Position numbers and translations under genes: made by a program
The notes under the pieces: generated by a model
Database searches by the model: none
The model's input: only the letters and a program-made list of their open reading frames with translations
What the model was told of the DNA's origin: nothing
In this document: in pieces, positions 27,697 to 35,877 of the stretch
How the letters are laid out: each line of letters starts with the position of its first letter
How positions within the stretch are numbered: position 1 is the first letter of the stretch
NCBI GenBank assembly: GCA_943361925.1
Contig: CALRIT020000004.1
Location: 124,001 to 188,000 of the forward strand
Direction: 5' to 3'
Length of the DNA stretch: 64,000 nucleotides
Source of the DNA: CAISCU01 sp943361925
GTDB lineage: Bacteria; Bacteroidota; Bacteroidia; UKL13-3

Positions 27697-28643
27697 TTGT
27701 TTTTCACAAATCCGAAATCCTGAACGATAGGTAAATTTGTTAAAACACCTGTTTTTAAACAAGTTGCAATAAAAATTGCTTCCTCTTTTGACAAGTTAGC
27801 GTTTATAGTAAATTTACCTCCATTTACTTCAGATTGAACAATTGGTGCTGATAAAACGATCTTATCAAAACTAATTATTAAACCCTTTAGAATATTCTTT
27901 TGAGTTAGTTTAGCAAATTTGTTTTTAAATGGAGCTTTCAGTGTGATTATAATTTCATAAACATCAGAGACTTCTGATAGTTTTACACGTATGTCTTCAA
28001 ACATGTGCGGATGAATACTTAAATCTTCTTTTTCATCGATTTTTTGAACATACACAGGACAAGTGCTTTCATTGAGTAATTTACCAAATTGAATTCTGGC
28101 TCCAATTGGCATTAAAGCTTTTGCCTCAGGTACATTAAACAAATGCAAAAGTCTACTTGTGTCATTTATCATCAAATAACCAATTGTAGGACCTGAAACT
28201 AAGTTACCTTCTCCATCTGAGCTTGGCATCATTAAGGAGAATAAAGGATTGTTCCTTACAAAATCCATTGAATCATTTTTCGAATAATCAGGTAATTGAT
28301 TTGAAACTACCAAATTTCTATTGATTTTTTCAAGAATTGGATAGAAATCCTTTACATCATAAGATTCAGTAATATCAAATTCACCTTTGGTTTGAATAGC
28401 CTGAAATATTAAACCAGAATCCTGAAAGGAATTTAATTTAAAATGAAATATAGAATTAGGCAGTTCTGAAATTTGAGGAGTTTCTCCTGATAATTCAAAA
28501 ATTCTATCTTTTAAAATCCTGATATCATTTTGATTATTTGTTCCTAATAATTGTATTTTAAACTCTAAGTGATTTTGATGAGAATTACATGAAATCAATC
28601 CCAAAACAATCAATAAAAAGCTAAACAGTTTTATAACTTTCAT
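27693..28643 (-). CDS. Lipoprotein with SecD P1-like domain
   Basis: A 316-residue protein with a lipobox (LGLISC, Cys19), so tethered to a membrane outside the cytoplasm. The C-terminal part (about 215-310) resembles the P1 head of SecD: a run of the type GLIISFDKIVLSAPIVQSEV, then GGKFTINANLSKEEA and a final LKTGVL element, comparable to the SecD pattern of V-I-S-A-P, G-G-x-I-x-G-N and L-R-A-G-A-L. No SecD membrane helices are present. It is the last gene after the metallo-hydrolase (3-base gap) and coaE. A link to protein export is only suggestive; yajC lies three genes upstream. Confidence 0.6.
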   Translation of the reverse strand: MKVIKLFSFLLIVLGLISCNSHQNHLEFKIQLLGTNNQNDIRILKDRIFELSGETPQISELPNSIFHFKLNSFQDSGLIFQAIQTKGEFDITESYDVKDFYPILEKINRNLVVSNQLPDYSKNDSMDFVRNNPLFSLMMPSSDGEGNLVSGPTIGYLMINDTSRLLHLFNVPEAKALMPIGARIQFGKLLNESTCPVYVQKIDEKEDLSIHPHMFEDIRVKLSEVSDVYEIIITLKAPFKNKFAKLTQKNILKGLIISFDKIVLSAPIVQSEVNGGKFTINANLSKEEAIFIATCLKTGVLTNLPIVQDFGFVKNN

Positions 28644-28646
28644 AGA

Positions 28647-29714
28647 CTAATGAAATAAAATAGCTTCACCCAAAGCAGGTAATAAAATACCATTATCATT
28701 TATTTGCAAATCTTTTAGTATCTGACGAGGTTCCAACATAGGTTCATCACTTAAGTCAAAAGTTCCATAATGCATTGGTATCATTTTATTTGCACCCATT
28801 TCTTTGAAAGCTTTATAAGCATTTTGAGGTGAAATATGATTTGATGACATAAACCATTCAGGCTTATAGGCTCCAACACCAATTATACAAAAATCAACTT
28901 TTGAGAAAAGGTCACCAACTTCTTTAAGGTGTAAATCATAACCGGTATCTCCACTAAAATAAATATTAGATTTATCAGACTGTAACATAAATCCACCCCA
29001 TAATCTTGTATTGGTATCGAATAAACCTCTTTTACTCCAATGTCGAGAAGGCATAAAATGAAGACTAATTCCAGCCTCATTTAACTTAGCTTGAGAATAC
29101 GTTTGGTACCATGCTGCTTCCTGAATTTGAATATCGTTTCCTAACCAGGATTTCAAAAGAGGTGCCATATTTAATCCAGTAAGAATTATCATTTTAGGAT
29201 TATTCTTCTTTAAAGATTTCAAACTAGATTTATCACAATGATCACGGTGGTCGTGAGATATCAGAACAAAATCAATATCCTTTAAATCATTGATTGCAAA
29301 AGGTAAATCAGAACGGCGTTTAACAGGGCCTGCATTACCTAAAACCGGATCAATTAAAATTGAAACACCATTAATTCTGATAAAAAAACAAGCATGTCCA
29401 AGCCAAATCATCCCATCATTTTTAGAATGAAAGAAAGCTGTATCAGGTTTTAATTCCAAACCGGACTTTCCTTTAGTTTTTAATGCTTTTTGAGGATTGG
29501 TTTCACGTTGCCATTTCCATAGGTCGGCAGTTTTAGGTTCAAAAGGATTGTATTGATTAACAAACCTATTTTTTGAATCTTTTATATTGCCCGAAACATT
29601 TGATTTTACAAAGGGTAAATCCGGATTTAGATGAGGCTGGGAGTTTTGTGCCATACTGGTTTGAAACATAAAAAAAGCCATCAAAACTGATAGCCAGGTA
29701 TTAAAGTTTTTCAA
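28647..29714 (-). CDS. Exported metallo-beta-lactamase-fold hydrolase (NAPE-PLD/UlaG-like)
   Basis: A 355-residue protein with an N-terminal signal peptide (LSVLMAFFMFQTSMAQ). The metallo-beta-lactamase core has WLGHACFFIRING, LIDPVLGN, the HxHxDH metal motif (ISHDHRDHCD, about 153-162), FSGDTGYD and a late His (PMHYGTFDLSDEP). This pattern is the NAPE-PLD/L-ascorbate lactonase-like group, which hydrolyses phosphodiesters or lactones. Probably periplasmic or outer-membrane associated. Its start overlaps the coaE stop by 14 bases and the lipoprotein gene follows after 3 bases, so all three are co-transcribed. Confidence 0.88.
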   Translation of the reverse strand: MKNFNTWLSVLMAFFMFQTSMAQNSQPHLNPDLPFVKSNVSGNIKDSKNRFVNQYNPFEPKTADLWKWQRETNPQKALKTKGKSGLELKPDTAFFHSKNDGMIWLGHACFFIRINGVSILIDPVLGNAGPVKRRSDLPFAINDLKDIDFVLISHDHRDHCDKSSLKSLKKNNPKMIILTGLNMAPLLKSWLGNDIQIQEAAWYQTYSQAKLNEAGISLHFMPSRHWSKRGLFDTNTRLWGGFMLQSDKSNIYFSGDTGYDLHLKEVGDLFSKVDFCIIGVGAYKPEWFMSSNHISPQNAYKAFKEMGANKMIPMHYGTFDLSDEPMLEPRQILKDLQINDNGILLPALGEAILFH

Positions 29715-30288
29715 GAATTTGATGATGGATTTTGAGAACTTGTGTAATTAACAATTCATTACCATCATTATTGATGATATAATTTGAATAAGGTACTTTA
29801 TCTTCTTCAGACATTTGGTTATTAATTCTAGCTTCAACACTAGACCTATCAACAGCATCTCTGCTCATAGTTCTTTGAATACGAGTTTCTATAGGGCATT
29901 TAACTAAAATCAATTCATCAAGTTCTAGGTAAGATTTACTTTCAATTAAAAGAGCCGCTTCTTTTAAAGTATAATCTGAATTTTGATTGTTTGACCAGTT
30001 TTTAAAATCTTGAGCAACAGCAGGATGAACAGCAGAATTTAACTCATTTAACTTCGACTTATTGACAAAAGCAATGTCTGAAATATGTTTTCTATTAAGA
30101 GAATTGTCATTGAAATAGGCCTCGTTACCAAAAATTTGTTTGATTTGGATAATCAGGTCAGTATCGTTTGTCATGAGCCATTTTGCTCTTGAATCGGCAT
30201 CATAAATCGGAATTCCTAAAACATGAAATATTTTAGAAACAGTAGATTTTCCGCTACCTATATTACCTGTAATACCAATTTTTCTCAA
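29701..30288 (-). CDS. coaE: Dephospho-CoA kinase
   Basis: A 195-residue P-loop kinase that carries out the last step of coenzyme A synthesis. N-terminal Walker A GITGNIGSGKSTVS, the conserved DAD (YDADSRAKWL, about 34), HPAV (about 89-92) and the LIES/PxExR lid region (CPIETRIQR) are present. Length is typical. It follows a terminator after yajC and overlaps the downstream metallo-hydrolase start by 14 bases. Confidence 0.95.
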   Translation of the reverse strand: MRKIGITGNIGSGKSTVSKIFHVLGIPIYDADSRAKWLMTNDTDLIIQIKQIFGNEAYFNDNSLNRKHISDIAFVNKSKLNELNSAVHPAVAQDFKNWSNNQNSDYTLKEAALLIESKSYLELDELILVKCPIETRIQRTMSRDAVDRSSVEARINNQMSEEDKVPYSNYIINNDGNELLITQVLKIHHQILEKL

Positions 30289-30300
30289 AAGAATGAAATA

Positions 30301-30347
30301 AAAAAGCTTATGAAATCACAAGAAAACCTTGTAATTCATAAGCTTTT
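30301..30347 (-). terminator. Intrinsic terminator between yajC and coaE
   Basis: Nearly complementary arms of about 20 bases (AAAAGCTTATGAA... / ...TTCATAAGCTTTT) with a small bulge, lying just after the yajC stop. Followed by T's on the minus strand. It marks the end of the nusB-DUF1573-yajC unit. Confidence 0.65.
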
Positions 30348-30359
30348 ATAAGTTAATTA

Positions 30360-30692
30360 TTACTTAGTATCTTTTTTAGGCTCATTTAAAGCCTGTGAAG
30401 CTTCCATAGAGACAGCAGTGCGATCGATACGTAATTTTGTACCTTCACTTTCAATCAAAAAAGTAGTTTCATTTGCATCAATAATTTTTGCATGAACACC
30501 ACCAATTGTAATAACTTTATCTCCTTTACCTAAAGCTTCTCTAAATTTCTTTTGAGCTTTATTTTTCTTCATTTGAGGATAAATCATAAAGAAGTAAAAC
30601 ACAACAAAAATCAGAATGAAAGGTAAGAAACTCATGATTGAATTTGAGCCTGCACCAGTAGCAGGAGGACCCATTAAAAACAGTATATTCAT
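30360..30692 (-). CDS. yajC: Preprotein translocase subunit YajC
   Basis: A 110-residue inner-membrane protein with one helix (about 22-42, LPFILIFVVFYFFMIYPQMKK) and the family motif (KxxKxxREALxKGDKVITIGGVHAKI). YajC associates with SecDF-YidC in the translocon. It starts 2 bases after the DUF1573 lipoprotein stop. The nusB-DUF1573-yajC-coaE order is, to my knowledge, common in Bacteroidota. Confidence 0.95.
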   Translation of the reverse strand: MNILFLMGPPATGAGSNSIMSFLPFILIFVVFYFFMIYPQMKKNKAQKKFREALGKGDKVITIGGVHAKIIDANETTFLIESEGTKLRIDRTAVSMEASQALNEPKKDTK

Positions 30693-30694
30693 AT

Positions 30695-31153
30695 TTATTT
30701 ATTTAAAACTTCGCCTTTGATGGCAAGAATTGTTTCAGAAGGAATAGTATTTGCAAGGATGGTTACAGATTTGTCAAAAACCCCAACTTTACCTGCGCTA
30801 TTAAACTGCACGTCGATTGAAGCTTCAACACCTGGAGCAATTGGTTCTTTTGGATAACTTGGAACAGTGCAACCACAAGAAGCAGAAGCATTGGTAATGA
30901 GCAAATCAGATTTACCTGTATTCACAAATTTGAATTTGTAAGTCACAACCTCACCATCAGTCAATTTACCAAAATCATGAATATTCTCGGTGAAAGTCAT
31001 GATTGGAGCATTTTCTGCTGCAGAAGCTGAAGTATCATTAGCAGAAACCGGGTTTTCAACCAAATTAGTTGAAGCTTTTTCCTTTGGATTACTATCACAT
31101 GAGTAGAAAGTAAAAGCCGCAATTGTAAAGGCAAAAAATAAGATTCTTTTCAT
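30695..31153 (-). CDS. DUF1573 lipoprotein
   Basis: A 152-residue lipoprotein (lipobox FTFYSC, Cys19) with a single DUF1573 Ig-like domain (about 50-150): IHDFGKLTDGEVVTYKFKFVN, a Cys-x-Cys element (SCGCTVPSYPKEPIAPG) and a final IKGEV strand. Exported to the periplasm or outer membrane; function unknown. Between nusB (72 bases upstream) and yajC (2 bases downstream). Confidence 0.92.
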   Translation of the reverse strand: MKRILFFAFTIAAFTFYSCDSNPKEKASTNLVENPVSANDTSASAAENAPIMTFTENIHDFGKLTDGEVVTYKFKFVNTGKSDLLITNASASCGCTVPSYPKEPIAPGVEASIDVQFNSAGKVGVFDKSVTILANTIPSETILAIKGEVLNK

Positions 31154-31225
31154 TTTATTTTTTATTGATAAGATAGCAAATTTAATAAGACAGATTGATT
31201 TTCAAAGTTGAAGCAAATTAAGAAA

Positions 31226-32167
31226 TTATTCATTGAGTCCACGACCCATTTTATTAATCTTATTTTCGCTTCTTAATTGCATTTGAATTTTATCGAGAAC
31301 ACCATTAATAAATCCATGACTATTAGGCGTACTATAGAGTTTAGCCAATTCAAGGTATTCATTAATAGAAACTTTCACCGGTACATAAGGGAAAAATAAA
31401 ATTTCACAAAGAGCCATTCTCATTAAAAGAATATCTACTAAAGCAATTCTATCTTGATCCCAGTTTTGGGTTTTCGAATTGATTAATTCATTAAAATCTT
31501 TTTGATGTTCGATGGTTAAATCAAATAAATCCTTCATGAATTTCAAGTCTTCATCCTCATCTTTGTGAGCATCTAACAAGAATTCAGGTTTTGGTTCTTT
31601 TAATTGATTTAGTACTTTTTGCAGGCTAGTTAATACTAAAACCTGGTCATCTTCCCAATTCACATAAACTTCTTCAAAATACGACTCAAACTGTTCTGAA
31701 TCAGAGAAAAGTTGCTCAAAAACTGTCACCAAAAAGGTTTTGTCTTCGGTAAAAGTGTGGGTAGTTTTAGATGTGTAATCCTGAAAAAATGGAAGTGTTT
31801 TTAATTCATTGAATATTTTTTTAGAGAAATCCAATGAATCAACCCAACGAGGTTTTACTTTTTTAATCGCTTCCTGAAACTGGAGGTTTTCCTCCATTAA
31901 AGCAATGACTTTATTATTCCTAATTGCATCCAAAGGTTTAATAAGGTTTTCGAGTGGGAAGTATTTTGCTTTTTGCAGCTCGAGTTCCTGTTCTACAAAA
32001 AATTTCAATTCCAAAGGAAAAGAAAGAGAGAACAGGTAAAGTTCATAAGTTTTTTCCAGATTACTAATCATGGTTCTTTTGTACAAATGAGCAAGAGGCT
32101 TTTCCTCTTGGGCAAAACCGTACAAGGTTTGAAAAACTTTGACACGTAAGAATCTTCTATTTAACAT
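31226..32167 (-). CDS. nusB: Transcription antitermination factor NusB (long form)
   Basis: A 313-residue protein, more than twice the 139 residues of E. coli NusB. The start MLNRRFLRVKVFQTLYGF matches the RNA-binding arginine-rich N-terminus (R-R-x-R-x-x-x-x-Q-x-L-Y), and the C-terminal 110 residues contain the NusB fold signature (RIALVDILLMRMALCEIL, PVKVSINEYLELAKLYSTPNSHGFINGVLD). The middle about 150 residues are a helical insertion typical of Bacteroidota NusB. It takes part in rRNA antitermination with NusA/E/G. Confidence 0.92.
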   Translation of the reverse strand: MLNRRFLRVKVFQTLYGFAQEEKPLAHLYKRTMISNLEKTYELYLFSLSFPLELKFFVEQELELQKAKYFPLENLIKPLDAIRNNKVIALMEENLQFQEAIKKVKPRWVDSLDFSKKIFNELKTLPFFQDYTSKTTHTFTEDKTFLVTVFEQLFSDSEQFESYFEEVYVNWEDDQVLVLTSLQKVLNQLKEPKPEFLLDAHKDEDEDLKFMKDLFDLTIEHQKDFNELINSKTQNWDQDRIALVDILLMRMALCEILFFPYVPVKVSINEYLELAKLYSTPNSHGFINGVLDKIQMQLRSENKINKMGRGLNE

Positions 32168-32189
32168 ACAATTTATATTGAGCAGAAAA

Positions 32190-32241
32190 CCACAAACGTT
32201 ATAACTTATTGGATGCCATAAAAGAAAGAACGTTTGCGGGT
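32190..32241 (-). terminator. Weak inverted repeat after the amino-acid dehydrogenase
   Basis: CCACAAACGTT and AACGTTTGCGG (one mismatch) flank about 30 bases; on the minus strand the distal arm is followed by TTTTC. The small element GCGGAAACCCGC lies next to it. Possible terminator between the dehydrogenase and nusB; not strong. Confidence 0.3.
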
Positions 32242-32259
32242 TTCCGCTGATTTTGGGTT

Positions 32260-33333
32260 TTAGTAAGTCGAATGAACTCTTGACATATCAAGAATTCTTT
32301 TTTCAGCTAAATTCATAGCTGCTTTTTGGGTATGAATATTTTCGGTTGCTGAGATTTTCAAAATCTCAAGAGTTACATCAAAAATATGCTCTGCTTTTCT
32401 GTAAGCAGTTTCTCTGTTATAACCGATATGTTCCTGGTAAACGTTGATTAATCCACCTGCATTGATTAAAAAATCAGGAGCATAAGTAATGCCTTTTTCA
32501 ATCAATAAAGGACCATGGATATTTTCATCAGCCAATTGGTTATTTGCAGCACCTGCAACAACTGATGCCTTTAACATATTAATATGTTCAGTATCTAAAA
32601 TTGCACCTAAAGCACAAGGAGCAAATACATCTACATCTTGCGAATAGATTTCATCACCTTTTACAACTTTAGCACCAAGGGTATCTGCATAATGTTTTAA
32701 AGTAGCTTCATTTATATCAGAAATAACCAAAGAAGCACCTTCCTTGTGTAAGAATTCCAATAAATGACCACCTACTTTACCAACACCTTGTACTGAAACT
32801 TTTTTTCCTGCAAGACTATCAGTACCCCAAACGTGTTTAGCACTGGCTTTCATTCCCATGTAAACACCATAAGCAGTAACAGGAGAAGGGTCTCCGCCTC
32901 CACCCATACTTTCAGGTAATCCTACTACATTTTCAGTTTCCATGTGAACGTATTCCATGTCTTTAGTTGTAGTATTTACATCCTCAGCAGTTATATATTT
33001 ACCATTTAAGTTTTCTACAAAACGACCGAATTTACGCATTAAAGCTTCGGTTTTAATTTTTGAAGCATCGCCAATAATAACAGCTTTAGCACCACCAAGA
33101 TTTAATCCTGAGATAGCAGCTTTGTAAGTCATGCCTCTTGAAAGGCGCAAAACATCGTTAATAGCTTCTGCTTCTGTTGCGTAATTCCATACACGAGTTC
33201 CTCCCAAACCGGGACCAAGCACGGTATTGTGAATAGCAATAATTGCTTTTAGGCCTGTAGCATTATCATTACAAAACACAATTTGCTCGTGGTCGTAAGT
33301 TGCTAGTTGGGCAAAAATTTCTGAGTTTGACAT
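32260..33333 (-). CDS. Leu/Val/Phe/Glu dehydrogenase family enzyme
   Basis: About 357 residues from the ATG at 33333 (an earlier frame start at 33369 would overlap the -7 element and lacks homology). NAD-dependent oxidative deaminase of branched-chain or aromatic amino acids. Seen: the glycine-rich substrate region GPGLGGTRVW, the catalytic-lysine region MTYKAAISGLNLGGAKAV, the Rossmann motif VQGVGKVGGHLLEFL (about 175) and APCALGAILD. Length and the YAPDFLINAGGLINVYQE region fit leucine dehydrogenase better than glutamate dehydrogenase. Monocistronic with its own promoter. Confidence 0.92.
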   Translation of the reverse strand: MSNSEIFAQLATYDHEQIVFCNDNATGLKAIIAIHNTVLGPGLGGTRVWNYATEAEAINDVLRLSRGMTYKAAISGLNLGGAKAVIIGDASKIKTEALMRKFGRFVENLNGKYITAEDVNTTTKDMEYVHMETENVVGLPESMGGGGDPSPVTAYGVYMGMKASAKHVWGTDSLAGKKVSVQGVGKVGGHLLEFLHKEGASLVISDINEATLKHYADTLGAKVVKGDEIYSQDVDVFAPCALGAILDTEHINMLKASVVAGAANNQLADENIHGPLLIEKGITYAPDFLINAGGLINVYQEHIGYNRETAYRKAEHIFDVTLEILKISATENIHTQKAAMNLAEKRILDMSRVHSTY

Positions 33334-33366
33334 AGTTAGGTATTTTTGTCTGGTTTTTGGTGGGCG

Positions 33367-33374
33367 CAAAAGTA
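33367..33374 (-). promoter_or_regulatory. -7 element of the amino-acid dehydrogenase promoter
   Basis: TACTTTTG on the minus strand, a perfect TAnnTTTG match, 33 bases before the ATG at 33333. No good -33 TTG at the ideal distance. Its position supports the 33333 start. Confidence 0.5.
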
Positions 33375-33600
33375 GGTTTTATTTTCAATTTTGAACACCT
33401 TCTAAATAAATTTGAAAATAGCTTAATCAAATTATGATTTATCCATAGTCTTAAAACTAATATTTTATAGGATTTGCCATACTTTACAACAGGTTTTACA
33501 AATTATGATATTTGTCAAAATGTAATTTTTCTTTAAACAGCTAAAGAATAAATTAAAGATTACTTCTAAGAGTCCTTAATTTGCAGCATAAAAATCAGCT

Positions 33601-35382
33601 TTGAAATCTCTTAAAAAACTAAATAAATATTTTCTAAAATATAAATGGCATTTAATTGGAGGGATAATATTCGTAAGTCTCTCGAACTTATTTGCTGTCT
33701 TTCCCGCTCAATCTGTAAGGATAGCAATAGATTTGGTTATAGAAAACCTAAAAACCTACCAAGAATTTAAAGGTACTAAACTAAGTACAAATATTGAAGA
33801 TAAAACTGGCTTAATTTTACTTTTTTTCGGAATACTTGTAATTGTACTTGCCTTATTCAGAGGACTTTTCATGTATTTGATGCGCCAAACCATCATTGTT
33901 ATGAGCAGGCATATTGAATTTGACATGAAAAATGAGATTTACTCTCATTATCAGGATTTATCTTTATCATTTTACAGAAAAAATAGTACTGGCGATCTTA
34001 TGGCCAGAATCAGCGAAGATGTAAGCAGGGTAAGAATGTATGTTGGTCCGGCGATTATGTATGCCATCAATTTAGTTGTAACTATAATTTTAGTATTGTG
34101 GGCAATGTTTTCTGTCAATACCCATTTAACTTGGTTAGTAATCCTTCCACTTCCAATCCTCTCTTATTCAATATTTTATGTAAATAATATTATCAATAGG
34201 AAAAGCGATGCGATTCAATCAAAATTATCTGATTTAACATCATTTGTTCAGGAAGCATTTTCAGGAATAAGAGTTATTAAAGCATTTGCTGCTGAAAAAG
34301 AATCAGAATCTGCCTTTGAAGAAATGGGGGAAGATTATAGGAACAAACAATTAGACTTAGCAAAAACCGATGCCGTGTTTTTTCCATTGATGTTTTTTTT
34401 AACTGGATTGAGCACACTTATAACCATTGTGGCAGGAGGTTTTGAAGTTTTAAACGGTAGAGCCAGCTTAGGAAATATTGCGGAATTCGTCATTTATGTA
34501 AATATGTTAACCTGGCCTGTAACAAGTTTAGGATGGACAAGCAGCTTGGTGCAAAGAGCAGCGGCTTCACAATCTAGAATTAATGAGTTTTTAGATACAA
34601 AACCAGAAATTCAATCTACCAATTCATCAGAATTTACTTTTAATGATTCTATTCAATTTGAAAACATTGGCTTAACTTATCCTGAAAAGAGTGAAAAAGC
34701 TCTAAGAAATATCAGTTTCACCTTAAAAAAGGGAGAAAGTTTAGCGATTTTAGGCAATACAGGCTCAGGAAAAACCAGTTTAGCAAATCTAGTTTTAAGA
34801 CTATTAGAACCAACAGAAGGTAGAATATTGATAGATGGAAATGATTTAAAGGATATCAATTTAGGAAGCTATAGAAGAAGTATTGGATATGTTCCACAGG
34901 AGGTATTTCTATTTAGTGATAGTATTTCAAATAATATTTCATTTGGAATATCAACCAATCATCAAAATTTAGAAAAAATTAAGAATGCTGCTGATGAAGC
35001 GGCATTAACAGAAAATATTAACAATTTTAAGGATGGTTTTTCTACAGTGATTGGAGAAAGAGGAGTTAGTTTATCCGGAGGCCAAAAACAAAGAGTTGCT
35101 ATTGCTAGGGCATTTTTAAAAAATCCAGAAATCTTAATAATGGATGATTGCTTAAGTGCTTTAGATACCCGCACAGAATCTATAATTTTGGAGAACTTAA
35201 AGCTTATAATGAGAGGCAAAACAAGCTTTATAATTAGTCACAGAGCCAGTAGTGTTAAGGACGCAAATAGGATTATTGTATTAGAAAATGGTGAAATTAT
35301 AGAAGAAGGAAACCATGATAATTTAATGTTAAAAAATGGTAAATATGCTGAGATTTTTGCCAAACAAAGTAAAGAAGAATAA
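33601..35382 (+). CDS. ABC exporter half-transporter with degenerate Walker B
   Basis: A 593-residue fused membrane domain (six helices, about 15-310) plus ATPase. The ATPase has Walker A LGNTGSGKTSLAN (about 380), Q-loop YVPQEVFLF, an intact signature LSGGQKQR and H-loop IISHRAS. The residue after the Walker B Asp is Asp (IMDDCLSALD) where the catalytic Glu usually sits, as in the degenerate site of heterodimeric exporters (MdlA/YheI type). No partner half is adjacent. TTG at 33601 is the best start (KSLKKLNKYFLKYKW). Substrate unknown; drug or lipid export is the general family role. The Kdo region is 4 kb away, so an LPS role cannot be inferred. Confidence 0.9.
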   Translation: MKSLKKLNKYFLKYKWHLIGGIIFVSLSNLFAVFPAQSVRIAIDLVIENLKTYQEFKGTKLSTNIEDKTGLILLFFGILVIVLALFRGLFMYLMRQTIIVMSRHIEFDMKNEIYSHYQDLSLSFYRKNSTGDLMARISEDVSRVRMYVGPAIMYAINLVVTIILVLWAMFSVNTHLTWLVILPLPILSYSIFYVNNIINRKSDAIQSKLSDLTSFVQEAFSGIRVIKAFAAEKESESAFEEMGEDYRNKQLDLAKTDAVFFPLMFFLTGLSTLITIVAGGFEVLNGRASLGNIAEFVIYVNMLTWPVTSLGWTSSLVQRAAASQSRINEFLDTKPEIQSTNSSEFTFNDSIQFENIGLTYPEKSEKALRNISFTLKKGESLAILGNTGSGKTSLANLVLRLLEPTEGRILIDGNDLKDINLGSYRRSIGYVPQEVFLFSDSISNNISFGISTNHQNLEKIKNAADEAALTENINNFKDGFSTVIGERGVSLSGGQKQRVAIARAFLKNPEILIMDDCLSALDTRTESIILENLKLIMRGKTSFIISHRASSVKDANRIIVLENGEIIEEGNHDNLMLKNGKYAEIFAKQSKEE

Positions 35383-35489
35383 GTAAGTCGGCAAAGGTTA
35401 TCAACACCTGATAAATAAAGGTGAGTTAAAAAGTTTTGAAATCAGAAACTGAACTTATAATTTGCCCCCACTTTAGAGAAAAACGAGCA

Positions 35490-35822
35490 ATGGACGAGTT
35501 TAACAAAAACGACAAACAAGAAATCTATTCGAAGAAAATCAGAGCTGGTAAAAGAACTTACTTCTTTGATGTGAAAGCCACCAAAGGAAAAGATTATTTC
35601 ATTACCATTACTGAAAGTAAAAAAAGGTTTGAAGACGGCAACTTTGTGAAGCATAAAATTTTTCTTTACAAAGAAGATTTCAACAAATTTGTTGAAGCAT
35701 TAAACGAAACTGTCAATCATATCAAGACAGATTTGATGCCAGACTACAATTTTGACGAGTTTAACCAGGAACATACTTTTGACATGAATTTTGATGATAA
35801 TCAAAATGAAAGTAATCCTTAA
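35490..35822 (+). CDS. DUF3276 protein (PUR-alpha-like nucleic-acid binder)
   Basis: About 110 residues from the ATG at 35490; a TTG start at 35436 would add 18 residues lacking family similarity. Contains the PUR-like repeat (IRAGKRTYFFDVKATKGKDYFITITESKKRF), followed by KHKIFLYKEDFNKFVEAL and an acidic tail. Family members bind single-stranded nucleic acid and are conserved in Bacteroidota and spirochaetes. Lies about 100 bases after the ABC exporter gene. Confidence 0.88.
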   Translation: MDEFNKNDKQEIYSKKIRAGKRTYFFDVKATKGKDYFITITESKKRFEDGNFVKHKIFLYKEDFNKFVEALNETVNHIKTDLMPDYNFDEFNQEHTFDMNFDDNQNESNP

Positions 35823-35843
35823 GAATTATTTAAAACAAATACC

Positions 35844-35851
35844 TATTTTTG
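35844..35851 (+). promoter_or_regulatory. -7 element of the orphan lipoprotein promoter
   Basis: TATTTTTG, a perfect TAnnTTTG match, 26 bases before the ATG at 35878. No TTG at the ideal -33 distance. Confidence 0.45.
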
Positions 35852-35877
35852 TAAAACTTTAAAAAACCAAAAAAAAT

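Noticed and set aside
33601..35382. Calling the ABC exporter MsbA because of the Kdo/LPS genes
   Set aside because: The Asp after Walker B points to the MdlA/YheI-like group and the gene is not adjacent to the LPS genes.
35398..35414. TTATCA/TGATAA palindrome after the ABC exporter gene as a terminator or operator
   Set aside because: Only 6-bp arms, no T run, AT-rich; likely chance.
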